Source: Stenotrophomonas bentonitica
Lineage (GTDB): Bacteria; Pseudomonadota; Gammaproteobacteria; Xanthomonadales; Xanthomonadaceae
Assembly: GCF_002887735.1 (NCBI RefSeq)
Contig: NZ_PKQP01000002.1
Span: forward strand, 496,001-560,000
Length of the DNA stretch: 64,000 nucleotides
Direction of reading: 5' to 3'
The notes beneath the pieces are model-generated. The model did no database searches. It saw nothing but the letters and a program-made list of their open reading frames with translations, and was not told the origin of the DNA. The position numbers and the translations under genes were made by a program. Of the stretch, positions 40,231-48,728 are shown piece by piece (within the stretch, counting starts at the first letter, position 1; each line of letters opens with the position of its first letter).

Positions 40231-40626
40231 TTACTGCCCCGTGATCGCGGTGAGCATGGAGCGCACCTTGGATTCGACGAAGCTCAGCGAGGCGCGGTAC
40301 TCCAGCGCGGCGCGGCCATAGGCGGCACGTTCTGCATCCGGGTCGACGGTGTTGCCGTCGATGCTCGGCTGCACGCCTTCCTTGGCGATCTGGAACGGGT
40401 TCAATCCGTTGCCGATCTCATAATGCTGTTCGTTGGTGGTCCTCATCAGACCGTTGGCATCCAGCCCCTGGGCATTGCGCAGGGCGGCATCGAAGTCCAG
40501 GTCCTGGGCCTTGTACCCGGGGGTGTCGGCGTTGCTCAGGTTGCTGGCGATCAGCTTCATCCGCTGCTCGCGCAACGGCATGGCCTGGGCGTGGACACCC
40601 AGATAGTTCGAAATCAGATTGGGCAT
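40231..40626 (-). CDS. flgB: Flagellar rod protein FlgB
   Basis: Seen: 131 residues; NYLGVHAQAMPLREQRMKLIASNLSNADTPGYKAQDLDF region and C-terminal YRASLSFVESKVRSMLTAI. It is the proximal rod subunit and first gene of the flgBCDEF- series. A full sigma-54 promoter ends 33 bp upstream of its ATG. Confidence 0.96.
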   Translation of the reverse strand: MPNLISNYLGVHAQAMPLREQRMKLIASNLSNADTPGYKAQDLDFDAALRNAQGLDANGLMRTTNEQHYEIGNGLNPFQIAKEGVQPSIDGNTVDPDAERAAYGRAALEYRASLSFVESKVRSMLTAITGQ

Positions 40627-40659
40627 GACGCACTCCCACGGGACGATGCCTGGGGCAGT

Positions 40660-40674
40660 GCAAGCGGCGTGCCA
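40660..40674 (-). promoter_or_regulatory. Sigma-54 promoter of flgB operon
   Basis: Minus strand reads TGGCACGCCGCTTGC, a full match to TGGCAC-N5-TTGC, 33 bp before the flgB start. Confidence 0.85.
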
Positions 40675-40717
40675 GAGGGGGCTGCGGGCCGCTCCCCGGC
40701 GGCGTGTTCACGCCGGG

Positions 40718-40740
40718 GTGGATCCACGCCAGGCGTGGAT
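40718..40740. repeat. SMAG-like REP palindrome
   Basis: GTGG followed by an ATCCACGCC/GGCGTGGAT hairpin with one loop base. Head tetranucleotide plus short palindrome is the SMAG (Stenotrophomonas REP) format. It lies between cheV and flgB. Confidence 0.7.
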
Positions 40741-40748
40741 GTCGTCTA

Positions 40749-40772
40749 GCGGCCGGGGGTCATTCCGGCCGC
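40749..40772 (-). terminator. Hairpin downstream of cheV
   Basis: GCGGCCGG/CCGGCCGC 8-bp stem with an 8-base loop, 14 bp beyond the cheV stop. No T tract, so termination is possible but not assured. Confidence 0.4.
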
Positions 40773-40785
40773 GCTGGGCGGCGTG

Positions 40786-41730
40786 TCATGCCGCCATCGC
40801 CACCTTGCGCAGGCGGTCCAGCAGGAAGTCCGCCAGCTCATGCGGGGAGTACTTGGCCACGAACGCGTTCGCGCCGACCCGTTCCACCATCGCGTTGTTG
40901 AACACGCCCGACAGGGAGGTGTGCAGCAGCACGTACAGGCCGGCCAGGCCCGGGTGACGCCGGATTTCCGTCGTCAGGGTGTAACCATCCATCGCCGGCA
41001 TCTCGATATCGGAGATCACCATGGCGTAGCGCTCGGCCGGGTTCTCGCCCGAGGCGTGGATCTGCAGCAGGTGGTCCAACGCCTGCTTGCCGTCCGACAG
41101 CAGGGTCGCCCCGACCCCCAGCTGGTCGAGCACGCTGCGGATCTGCTGGCGGGCCACGCGCGAGTCGTCCACCACCAGTACCTGCATCGGCGGGGCATCG
41201 GGCGGCAGGGCCATGGAGGGATCCAGCACCGCCTCACCGCGGATCTCGGCGATGTCGGCCAGCACGCTTTCCACGTCGATCACCTGGATCAGCTCGCCCT
41301 GGAAACGGGTCACGGCAGTCAGGTAGCTCGACTCGGCGCCCAGTTCCGGCGGCGGGTGGATGTCTTCCACGGCGATGTTGACGATGCGTTCCACACCGCT
41401 GACCAGGAAGCCCTGGATGGAGCGGTTGAACTCGGTCACCACCAGGTAGCCGGGCGCCTTGTCGGCATCGGGCTCACGCTCGGGGTGGCCGATCGCCAGG
41501 CCCAGGTCCAGCACCGGCACCGAGCGGCCACGCACATCGGCCACACCGGCGAACTGGCTGGGCAGCCCGGGCACCTGGAACAGATCCGGGCGCCGCAGGA
41601 CTTCCTGCACCTTGAACACGTTCACGCCAAAAAGCTGACGTCCCCCCAGCCGGAACAGCAGCAGGGCCAGACGATTGTGGCCGGCCAGGCGCGTACGCTG
41701 GTCGATGCGGTTGAGCAGGTCATGGGACAT
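40786..41730 (-). CDS. cheV: Chemotaxis coupling protein CheV
   Basis: Seen: 314 residues. CheW-like domain (about 15-150: LLFRLGGRQLFGVNVFKVQEVL, VADVRGRSVPVLDL) fused to a receiver domain (about 175-305) with LVVDDSR, phospho-site VISDIEMPAMDG, Thr/Ser in LLHTSLSG and Lys in FVAKYSP, all intact. CheV links chemoreceptors to CheA and adapts by phosphorylation. Start ATG 41730 precedes the CheV-like SHDLLNRIDQRT. It is divergent from flgA; no sigma-54 or sigma-28 match was found for it. Confidence 0.93.
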   Translation of the reverse strand: MSHDLLNRIDQRTRLAGHNRLALLLFRLGGRQLFGVNVFKVQEVLRRPDLFQVPGLPSQFAGVADVRGRSVPVLDLGLAIGHPEREPDADKAPGYLVVTEFNRSIQGFLVSGVERIVNIAVEDIHPPPELGAESSYLTAVTRFQGELIQVIDVESVLADIAEIRGEAVLDPSMALPPDAPPMQVLVVDDSRVARQQIRSVLDQLGVGATLLSDGKQALDHLLQIHASGENPAERYAMVISDIEMPAMDGYTLTTEIRRHPGLAGLYVLLHTSLSGVFNNAMVERVGANAFVAKYSPHELADFLLDRLRKVAMAA

Positions 41731-41784
41731 GGGCTTGGTATCGGCGGCGGTGGCGATGACTTGAGCGCGGCGTGCGCAAGGCTT

Positions 41785-41799
41785 CGGCACGGCGCTTGC
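41785..41799 (+). promoter_or_regulatory. Sigma-54 promoter of flgA
   Basis: Plus strand reads CGGCACGGCGCTTGC, then A: GGCAC-N5-TTGC with one change at the first base of the extended consensus. It is 36 bp before the flgA ATG. Confidence 0.75.
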
Positions 41800-41835
41800 A
41801 TCGTGCTGCCCATGTTCCTTGCCCCTGGAGTGCCC

Positions 41836-42483
41836 ATGCGTTCTCTTGTCCTTGCCGCGCTGGTGCTGGTGGCGCCCGCCTGGGCCGCCGGCGGCTGGCA
41901 ACCCGTGGACAGCATCCGCCAGGCGGCGCTGGGCACCCTCCCGGCCGGCAGCGAAGGTGACACCACGCTGGATTCGGCACTGCGCCTGCCGGCGTGCGGC
42001 CAGCCGCTGGCGGCCCAGCCAACCGGCAGCAGCACCGTGGAGGTCAGCTGCCCCGATGCGGGCGGCTGGCGCCTGTTCGTACCCGTAAAAGTGCGTCGCA
42101 ACCAGACGGTGCTCATCCTCAACCGTGGCGTGGCCGCTGGAGAAACCCTCTCGGCGGCCGATATCACCACTGGCCAGCGTGATGCGGCACGGATCGCCGG
42201 TGCTGCGCTGGCCGATCCGGCCGCGGCGGTCGGTCGCGTGGCACGCAGGACCCTCAGTGCGGGCAGCCTGCTGTCGGCCAATGACCTGGTCGCGCAGCGG
42301 CTGGTACGGCGGGGCGACAGCGTCGCGCTGGTGTCGCGGCGGGGCGGGGTGGAGGTCCGGGTAGCCGGACGCGCCATGGCCGATGCCGGCGAAAACGAGC
42401 GGGTCTCGGTCGAGAACCTGTCCTCGCGCAAGATCGTGCAGGGCACCGTCGCGGCCAGCGGTGACGTTTTAGTGACGCGCTGA
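41836..42483 (+). CDS. flgA: Flagellar P-ring assembly chaperone FlgA
   Basis: Seen: 215 residues; signal peptide (MRSLVLAALVLVAPAWAAG), an N-terminal domain with LRLPACGQPL, and a SAF-type C-terminal domain (LNRGVAAGETLSAADI, RRGDSVALVSRRGGVEVRVAGRAM region, VENLSSRKIVQGTV). It chaperones FlgI in the periplasm. GGAG lies 7 bp before this ATG; an earlier ATG at 41812 has no such site. Sigma-54 driven, and transcribed away from cheV. Confidence 0.94.
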   Translation: MRSLVLAALVLVAPAWAAGGWQPVDSIRQAALGTLPAGSEGDTTLDSALRLPACGQPLAAQPTGSSTVEVSCPDAGGWRLFVPVKVRRNQTVLILNRGVAAGETLSAADITTGQRDAARIAGAALADPAAAVGRVARRTLSAGSLLSANDLVAQRLVRRGDSVALVSRRGGVEVRVAGRAMADAGENERVSVENLSSRKIVQGTVAASGDVLVTR

Positions 42484-42534
42484 ACACCATTGTGAATACG
42501 CGCCACTTTCCCCGCGAAACCTGCAATATTCCCC

Positions 42535-42561
42535 TAAAGATGGCGTCCGCCCGGCCGTTAT
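42535..42561 (+). promoter_or_regulatory. Sigma-28 promoter of flgM
   Basis: TAAA, 15 bp, GCCGTTAT on the plus strand, 31 bp before flgM. This is the expected FliA site by which the anti-sigma factor gene is raised after hook completion. Confidence 0.8.
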
Positions 42562-42592
42562 CCCTTGTGAACCGCATTCCCAGGACAACTCC

Positions 42593-42895
42593 ATGAGCCA
42601 GAAAATCGACGGCAACCTCCCGGCCACCGCCCATCTGCGCAGCGTCGCTCCGGGCAACAAGCCGAGCGTCAGCACCGATGCCCCGGCCCGCCCGGTGGAA
42701 GCCGCTGACAGCCTGCGCCTGACCGGCGAAGCGACCAGCCTGCAGACCCTGCAGCGTGAACTGTCCTCGGCGCCGGCGATCGATGCCGGGCGGGTGCAGG
42801 CGGTGCGCGAAGCCCTGCAGAACGGCAGCTACAAGATCAATCCTGACGCGATCGCTTCGCGCATGCTTGAGCTGGACCAGCAGCTGCAGGGATGA
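42593..42895 (+). CDS. flgM: Anti-sigma-28 factor FlgM
   Basis: Seen: 100 residues, low-complexity N-terminus and the FlgM C-terminal signature (APAIDAGRVQAVREALQNGSYKINPDAIASRMLELD region). FlgM holds FliA inactive until it is exported through the finished hook. It is 109 bp from flgA with its own sigma-28 promoter and overlaps flgN by 4 bp (ATGA). Confidence 0.94.
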   Translation: MSQKIDGNLPATAHLRSVAPGNKPSVSTDAPARPVEAADSLRLTGEATSLQTLQRELSSAPAIDAGRVQAVREALQNGSYKINPDAIASRMLELDQQLQG

Positions 42896-43230
42896 AGCTG
42901 GCGATGAGCGAGCCGCTGCAGCGCCTCAGCGATGCCCTGGACGTCGAACGCCAGGCCTTGGTCGAGCATGACGTGCACGCGCTGATCCGTGCGACCGGCG
43001 CCAAACTGGAAGCGCTTCGGGCGCTCGAGGCCGCGCTGCCGGTCGGCCAGGCCGAACGCGTGCAGGAACTGGCCGAGCGCAACCACGCCAACGGTGTGCT
43101 GCTGTCGCGCCGCCGCCGCGAAGTGAACTGGGCGCTGCGCCAGCTCGGCCGCAGTGAAGAATCCTCGGCGTATGACGCCAAGGGCCAGTCGCACATCCTG
43201 CACACCCGGCGGCCCCTCGCGGTCGCCTGA
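42892..43230 (+). CDS. flgN: FlgK/FlgL export chaperone FlgN
   Basis: Seen: 112 residues, helical, with LQRLSDALDVERQALVEHDVHAL and VQELAERNHANGVLLSRRRREVNWALRQL; FlgN-type size and features, directly after flgM and coupled to it. It carries FlgK and FlgL to the export gate. Confidence 0.85.
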   Translation: MKLAMSEPLQRLSDALDVERQALVEHDVHALIRATGAKLEALRALEAALPVGQAERVQELAERNHANGVLLSRRRREVNWALRQLGRSEESSAYDAKGQSHILHTRRPLAVA

Positions 43231-43308
43231 TCTCCCTGTCTGGCAGCCCCGGGCTGCCGATGTGAACGTCACCGCGTATATTGATCGCCTGTTTCCAGCC
43301 GCCTCGAT

Positions 43309-44538
43309 GTGACCGTGACCGTAACGTCCACCCTTGTCACCGCCCCGTTGCCTCCGCATCCGGTCCTGCTTGCCCTGTTCGAGCGGATCAAGGAGGGCGT
43401 GCTGCTGTTCCGCGAGGATGGCAGCGTGGCCCTGGCCAATGCCGCGGTCAGCGAGATCCTCGGCCAGGCCGAACGCGATGCCGAGCAGACGCCGGCGCAA
43501 TGGCTGCGCCAGCTGCTGCCACCGGATGCCCTGGAACATGCGCGCCTCAACGGCCACTGGAACGGCAGCCTGCCGGTCGGCGAGCGCATGGTCATTGCCC
43601 ATGTCTACCATCACGACGACGCTGGCCAGCGGCACTACCTGGCGTTGTTCCGGCGTATCGAGGGCCAGGAAGACTACGAGCGCGAACTGCAGCAGCGCCA
43701 TGCCGAACTGCGCCAGGCCTACCTGCGCCTGAACGGCACCCAGGAAAAGCTGCTGCAGTCGGAAAAGATGGCCTCCATCGGCCAGCTCGCTGCCGGCGTG
43801 GCGCACGAGATCAACAACCCGATCGGTTACGTGCATTCCAACCTGGGCAGCCTGCAGGAATACCTGCGCAGCCTGTTCACCGTGATCGAAGCCTACGAGC
43901 GCGCGTTGCGTGCGCCGGACCCGAAAGCACTGATCCCGGAAATCGACGACATCCGTCAACGCTTCGACATCGACTTCATCAGCCGCGATCTGCCGCAGCT
44001 GATGGCCGAATCACGCGAAGGCATCGAACGGGTGACCCGGATCGTGCGTGACCTGAAGGACTTCTCGTATTCCGGCCGCGATGAATCGTGGAAGCTGGTG
44101 GACCTGCATGCGGGCCTGGAATCCACGATCAACATCATCTGGAACGAGCTCAAGTACAAGGTCGCCCTGCACCGGGAGTTCGGCCAGTTGCCGCTGGTGG
44201 AGTGCCTGCCTTCGGAATTGAACCAGGTCTACATGAACCTGCTGCTCAACGCTGGCCACGCCATCGCCGACCGCGGCACGATCCACGTCCGCACCGGTGT
44301 GGACGGCGACACGGTGTGGGTGGAATTTGAAGATACCGGCGGCGGCATCTCACCGGACCTGCGCCAGCGCATCTTCGATCCGTTCTTCACCACCAAGCCG
44401 GTTGGCAGCGGTACGGGGCTGGGCCTGTCGATCTCCTACAGCATCATCAACAAGCACCACGGCCGCATCGATCTGGAGAGCACCCCGGGCGTGGGCTCGA
44501 AGTTCCGCGTGGTGCTGCCGATCAAGCAGCCGCGCTGA
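43309..44538 (+). CDS. PAS-domain sensor histidine kinase
   Basis: Seen: 409 residues, no membrane helix. PAS domain (about 20-125: [23 protein letters not shown]), coiled coil, HisKA with [13 protein letters not shown] (phospho-His 166), and HATPase with N box [11 protein letters not shown]1 GGGISPDL, F box FDPFFTTKP and G2 GSGTGLGLS. Cytoplasmic. No adjacent cognate response regulator; located directly after flgMN, so a link to motility is a guess. GTG start at 43309; the second GTG, two codons later, is also possible. Confidence 0.88.
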   Translation: MTVTVTSTLVTAPLPPHPVLLALFERIKEGVLLFREDGSVALANAAVSEILGQAERDAEQTPAQWLRQLLPPDALEHARLNGHWNGSLPVGERMVIAHVYHHDDAGQRHYLALFRRIEGQEDYERELQQRHAELRQAYLRLNGTQEKLLQSEKMASIGQLAAGVAHEINNPIGYVHSNLGSLQEYLRSLFTVIEAYERALRAPDPKALIPEIDDIRQRFDIDFISRDLPQLMAESREGIERVTRIVRDLKDFSYSGRDESWKLVDLHAGLESTINIIWNELKYKVALHREFGQLPLVECLPSELNQVYMNLLLNAGHAIADRGTIHVRTGVDGDTVWVEFEDTGGGISPDLRQRIFDPFFTTKPVGSGTGLGLSISYSIINKHHGRIDLESTPGVGSKFRVVLPIKQPR

Positions 44539-44542
44539 GCCG

Positions 44543-44575
44543 GCAATGGCCGTGCCGGTCGCTGGCCGGCATTGC
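44543..44575. repeat. REP-like hairpin downstream of the histidine kinase
   Basis: GCAATG/CATTGC outer arms around an imperfect GTGCCGGTC-GCT-GGCCGGCAT stem. It resembles a decayed SMAG element without the GTAG head and may also end transcription of the kinase gene. Confidence 0.45.
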
Positions 44576-44616
44576 GGGGAGGGGCTTTCAGGCATCGCGT
44601 TCGGTTGAGCGAGAGC

Positions 44617-44684
44617 AGCCGACCAACGGTCGGCTCTACCTGGATATCTGGCGCGTGCAACGTAGAGCCGACCGTTGGTCGGCT
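44617..44684. repeat. Inverted pair of SMAG repeats
   Basis: Two copies of the 23-base element GTAG + AGCCGACC/GGTCGGCT hairpin, the first inverted (44617-44639), the second direct (44662-44684), 22 bp apart with GTAG heads facing inward. This is the paired-REP (REPIN-like) arrangement reported for SMAG sequences. It sits between two convergent genes. Confidence 0.85.
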
Positions 44685-44710
44685 GCCGCGTCAATCCGCC
44701 TCAATCCGAC

Positions 44711-46468
44711 TCAGTCCGCGTCAACCGCCGGCAGCGCTGGCGCCGGTGCGGTGTTCGCCCGGCGCTGTTCCTCGTGCGTGCGGAATGCCTGGTGGATGTG
44801 CTTGCGCAGCTCATCATCGTTCCATGGCTTGGTCAGGAACCGGTAGATCGCACCGCGGTTGATCGCGTCGGTCACCGTGTTGAGGTCCGTGTAGCCGGAC
44901 AACACCAGCCGGATCGTGTCGGGGTAGAGCATCTTCACCCGGCCCAGGAACTCGGTGCCGCTCATGTCGCTCATGCGCTGGTCGGAGAGGATCACCTGCA
45001 CATCGTTGATGGCCAGCAGATCGAACGCATCGCGCACGTTGCCGGCGGCCAGGATGCGGTAGCCGTCGCGGCGGAACAGGCGCACCAGCGAGCGCAGCAC
45101 GTTCTCTTCGTCGTCCAGCAGCAACAGCGTGCGGTCCGGGCGGGTCTCGGCGAAGGCCTCCGGGCGCAGGTAACGGCGGCGCAGGGTCATCCCGGCCGCG
45201 TCGGCCGACATCGGCTCGCCGAACAGATACCCCTGGAACACATCGCAGTCGTTGCGGCGCAGGAAGCCCAGCTGTGCCTGCGACTCGACGCCGTTGGCGA
45301 TCACCGTCATGCCCAGCTGGTGGCCCATGGCGATGATCGCGCGCGCGATGGCAGCCTCGCGATTGCCGGCCGGCGCACTCTTGATGAAGCTGCGGTCGAT
45401 CTTGAGCTTGTCCACCGGATAGCGGACCAGCGCGCTGAGGCTGGAATCGCCGGTGCCGAAGTTGTCCAGGCTCAGGCTGATGCCTTCGTTGCGCAGGTTG
45501 ACCAGGGTCTCGTGGACGAAGTTGACGTTGTTGGTCAGCGCGCTTTCGTTGATCTCCAGCGTCAGCATCTGCGCCGGAACGCCGGCCGCCTGCATCAGCG
45601 ACATCACCTCGGCGAAGAAGTTCGGGCGCAGCAGCTGCAGGGTGGAGACGTTCACCGCGATGGTGAAGTCATCAAACCCCTGGTCGCGCCACAGCCTGGC
45701 CTGTTTGAGTGCGCCTTCCAGCACCCAGGTGCCGATCTGCACGATGATGCCCAGCCGCTCGGCGGTACGCATGAAGCGCTCGGGCACCAGCATCCCCAGG
45801 GTGGGCGACTGCCAGCGCAGCAGTGCCTCCATCCCCACCACGTGGCCGTCGCGTGCGCTGACCAGCGGCTGGTAACGCAGCTTGAGCTCGCCGTTGGGGA
45901 TCGCATCGACAATCTGGCGCGCGATGATGCTCTCGCTGTGCGCGCTGGAGGGGGTATCCACGGCGTGGATGCGCACGGCGTTGCCGCCTTCGCGGGCGGC
46001 CTGGTACAGCGCATCTTCGGCGTGGTCGAGCAGGCGCGAGACACCGGTGGCGTGTTCCGGGCACAGGCTCACGCCCAGCTTGCCGGTCATGAACAGGGTG
46101 TAGGGCAGCACCGACAGCGGCAGCTCGAGTTGCTGGCGGATTTCCTCGGCCAGGTCTTCGGGCAGTGGCATGTCGGCGGTGCGCGGCACGGCCAGCAGGA
46201 ATTCATCGCTGCCGTGGCGCCACAGCTTGCCGCGGCCACGCAGGTGGTGCTGCAGGCGCTGGGCGACCAGCACCAGGGCCTGGTCGCCGACTTCGGCGCT
46301 CATGTTCTCGTTGACCGAGGCGAAGTGGTCGATGTCCACGTGCATCAGCATCAGCGGCGTGCCGCCGGACGCGGCCTCGGTCACCATCGCCTGCAGTTCG
46401 GGATTGCCCGCGCCCAGGCGGGCCGGGGCGTCCTCGATGCTGACCAGGGGCAGGGAAGGGTTCCACAT
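44711..46468 (-). CDS. Degenerate GGDEF-EAL-receiver protein
   Basis: Seen: 585 residues. A GGDEF-like domain (about 30-150) carries RHGSDEF instead of GGDEF; an EAL domain (about 175-420) keeps MEALLRW, LEINESAL and KLKIDRSF but has LDNFGTGDSS in place of DDFGTGYSS; a receiver domain (about 445-560) carries LLLLDDEE, phospho-site VILSDQRMSDMSG and KPWNDDEL as in RpfG-type receivers. Synthase activity is unlikely; phosphodiesterase activity is uncertain because an Mg-binding Asp is replaced by Asn. The start is 4 bp after the hybrid kinase gene, so its receiver may be phosphorylated by that kinase (inference). Confidence 0.88.
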   Translation of the reverse strand: MWNPSLPLVSIEDAPARLGAGNPELQAMVTEAASGGTPLMLMHVDIDHFASVNENMSAEVGDQALVLVAQRLQHHLRGRGKLWRHGSDEFLLAVPRTADMPLPEDLAEEIRQQLELPLSVLPYTLFMTGKLGVSLCPEHATGVSRLLDHAEDALYQAAREGGNAVRIHAVDTPSSAHSESIIARQIVDAIPNGELKLRYQPLVSARDGHVVGMEALLRWQSPTLGMLVPERFMRTAERLGIIVQIGTWVLEGALKQARLWRDQGFDDFTIAVNVSTLQLLRPNFFAEVMSLMQAAGVPAQMLTLEINESALTNNVNFVHETLVNLRNEGISLSLDNFGTGDSSLSALVRYPVDKLKIDRSFIKSAPAGNREAAIARAIIAMGHQLGMTVIANGVESQAQLGFLRRNDCDVFQGYLFGEPMSADAAGMTLRRRYLRPEAFAETRPDRTLLLLDDEENVLRSLVRLFRRDGYRILAAGNVRDAFDLLAINDVQVILSDQRMSDMSGTEFLGRVKMLYPDTIRLVLSGYTDLNTVTDAINRGAIYRFLTKPWNDDELRKHIHQAFRTHEEQRRANTAPAPALPAVDAD

Positions 46469-46472
46469 GAGC

Positions 46473-48578
46473 TCAGTGTTCCAGTGCGTCGTGAGCCGTC
46501 GCGCCGGTGGCGCGGTACGGCAGGTAAAGGTCGATCAGGGTACCGGCGCCATGCGCCGATTCAATGCGTAATGTGCCACCCACGCTCTGCGCGCGCTCGC
46601 GCATCACGATCAGGCCCAGCCCGCGCGGGCCATCCGGGTCGAAGCCCTCGCCGTCGTCGCGGACCTGCAGGTGCAGGCCGTGGTCGTCCACATCGCGCAG
46701 ATGCAGGTTCACCTGGCTCGCACGCGCATGGCGCAGCACGTTGGTCAGGCTTTCCTGGGCGATGCGGAAGCAGGCCTGTTCGATATCGCCGGCCGGGCGC
46801 CGGGGCAGGGACTGGATATCGGGCAGCAGCTCGATCGCCGCCGAGCGGAACAGCACGCCGGCCTGCCAGCGCAGCGCCGCTTCCAGCCCGAGTGCATCCA
46901 GCTGCGGCGGGCGCAGCAGGGTCGAGATGTCGCGCAGCTTGCCCACGGTCGCATCGGCCAGTTGGATGATCTGGGCCAGGTCCTCGTCGCGGCGGGCGGC
47001 GTCCTGCTCATCCTGGGCCGCATACGCGGACAGTTTCATCGCGGTGATCGCCTGGCCGATATCGTCGTGCAGATCGCGCGAGATGGCGCGGCGCTCGTCT
47101 TCCTGCAGCGAGAACAGCCGGCCGGCCATGGCCTGCAGCTCGCGGTTGCTGGTTTCCAGCGCCTCGCGGATGCGCTCGGGCTCACTGAGGTCGCGCACGA
47201 TCAGCAATTTGCAGTTGCGGCCGCCATACCGCACATCGCCGACCGCCAGGCCGGCCTGGAACGCCTGGCCGTTGAAGCGGCGCATGCCGATCACCTCGCC
47301 GGCCCCGCCGTGGTGCAGCGGCAGCTGGGCGAACAGCTGGGCGCGTACGCGGGGCAGATCGTCGGCGGTCACCAGCGCGGCCAGCGGCTCGCCGAGCAGG
47401 GTGTTGTGGCCGTACCCGAACTGGGTGGCGGCGCAGGCGTTGGCGTACAGCACGTGTTCTTCGGACAGGATCACCACGCCATCGGGCAGCACCCGCACCA
47501 GCTCGCGGAACTGCTCTTCGCGCTCACGCAACAGGCGCCGCGACTGCTCGCGCTCGGTGACGTCCTGCAGGGTGCCCAGCACCCGCGGCCGCCCGGCATC
47601 GTCCTGGCCGCTCTCGGCGCGCAGGTGCACCATCAAGGCGCGCCCGTCCATCGCCAGCAGCGGCAGCAGCACATCGATCTGCACCGGTTCGCCCGAGCTC
47701 ATTTCCTGCAACAGCTGTTCGCTGAGCGCGGCGGTGGCCGGATCGGCGGGCACCAGCAGTTCCTCGAAACGGTGCCAGCGCCGGGCTTCCGGCGCGCGCC
47801 GCGCCAGCAGGCGGTAGACCTGGTTGGCGTAGCGGCCCAGTCCGGTGGCCGGGTCGATCTCCCACGCGCCGATGCGCGCCATCTCGTGCGCTTCCTCCAC
47901 GCGGGCCAACGCCTGGTCGCGGCGCAGCAGGGCCTGGTCTTCGCGGGTACGGTCGATCGCGATCAGCAGTCGCGCACGGCGGCCGCCGTAATCGATGAAA
48001 TTGCTGCGCATCTCCATGCGCCGGGTGCTGCCATCACTCAGGCGCAGATCGGCGGTGATCACGCACAGCTGCTCGGGGTTGGCGCGGATGTGGTCCAGCT
48101 TGGCTTCGAGCAGGGCCTCGTGACCGGGCGGCCACAGCGCCGTGATCGGCATCGCGGTGAAGGTTTCCCGGCTGTAGCCGAAGAAGCCCGCCGCCGCCGG
48201 ATTGACGTCCAGGATCGCCAGCGATTCCAGGTCATACACCAGGATGGGGCCGGGATTGCCTTCGAACATCTGCCGATGACGGGTTTCCGAACTCTCCAGC
48301 CGCGCATGGGTGTGCAGCACGTGCTGGGCCAGCGGCCGCAGCAGCAGATAGATCAGCGCCGCACTGGCGACCACGAAGAACGTGCCCTTGATGGTCTGCC
48401 ACTGCGCCGCGGTCTGCAGGTCGCCGGCCACCACCTTGACCGCCGCATCGCTGCACAGGATCCACACCAGGGCCAGCACCAGGTAGGCCACGACCACGCG
48501 CCAGCGGTCGCGGCGCAGATCGCGGGCCAGGGGCGTGTCGTCAGCGGGTGCGGAAGGGCCTGGCAGGTGGGTCGGCAT
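46473..48578 (-). CDS. Membrane sensor histidine kinase, HisKA_3/NarX class, with PAS domains
   Basis: Seen: 701 residues; two membrane helices near the N-terminus (about 28-45 and 67-85), three PAS-like segments (including GNPGPILVYDLESLAILDVNPAAAGFFG and LPDGVVILSEEHVLYANACAATQFG regions), a HisKA_3 dimerisation helix with ERRAISRDLHDDIGQ (phospho-His), and a HATPase with DNA-gyrase-like GPRGLGLIVMRERA. It usually pairs with a NarL-type regulator. The adjacent downstream gene has a receiver of a different type, 4 bp away. Confidence 0.9.
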   Translation of the reverse strand: MPTHLPGPSAPADDTPLARDLRRDRWRVVVAYLVLALVWILCSDAAVKVVAGDLQTAAQWQTIKGTFFVVASAALIYLLLRPLAQHVLHTHARLESSETRHRQMFEGNPGPILVYDLESLAILDVNPAAAGFFGYSRETFTAMPITALWPPGHEALLEAKLDHIRANPEQLCVITADLRLSDGSTRRMEMRSNFIDYGGRRARLLIAIDRTREDQALLRRDQALARVEEAHEMARIGAWEIDPATGLGRYANQVYRLLARRAPEARRWHRFEELLVPADPATAALSEQLLQEMSSGEPVQIDVLLPLLAMDGRALMVHLRAESGQDDAGRPRVLGTLQDVTEREQSRRLLREREEQFRELVRVLPDGVVILSEEHVLYANACAATQFGYGHNTLLGEPLAALVTADDLPRVRAQLFAQLPLHHGGAGEVIGMRRFNGQAFQAGLAVGDVRYGGRNCKLLIVRDLSEPERIREALETSNRELQAMAGRLFSLQEDERRAISRDLHDDIGQAITAMKLSAYAAQDEQDAARRDEDLAQIIQLADATVGKLRDISTLLRPPQLDALGLEAALRWQAGVLFRSAAIELLPDIQSLPRRPAGDIEQACFRIAQESLTNVLRHARASQVNLHLRDVDDHGLHLQVRDDGEGFDPDGPRGLGLIVMRERAQSVGGTLRIESAHGAGTLIDLYLPYRATGATAHDALEH

Positions 48579-48655
48579 GGGGCAGGGCGGGGCCAGTCGG
48601 ACAAGGCGAGCGTCATCTTACCTGCCCGGGGTGAGGATGCAGGTCGCCAGGGAAC

Positions 48656-48682
48656 TCAATAATCCGCAATCTCCGCCGTTAA
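48656..48682 (+). promoter_or_regulatory. Possible sigma-28 promoter of the PAS-GGDEF-EAL gene
   Basis: TCAA, 15 bp, GCCGTTAA on the plus strand. The -10 is one base from consensus, the -35 has TCAA for TAAA. It lies 46 bp before the GTG start. Confidence 0.45.
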
Positions 48683-48728
48683 CGATTGCGTTCCCCGGTT
48701 GTCGGGTGCGTTTTCGGAGTTACAGGGC

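Noticed and set aside
43277..43282. TATATT as a -10 element for the histidine kinase at 43309
   Set aside because: No -35 at suitable spacing; too weak to annotate.
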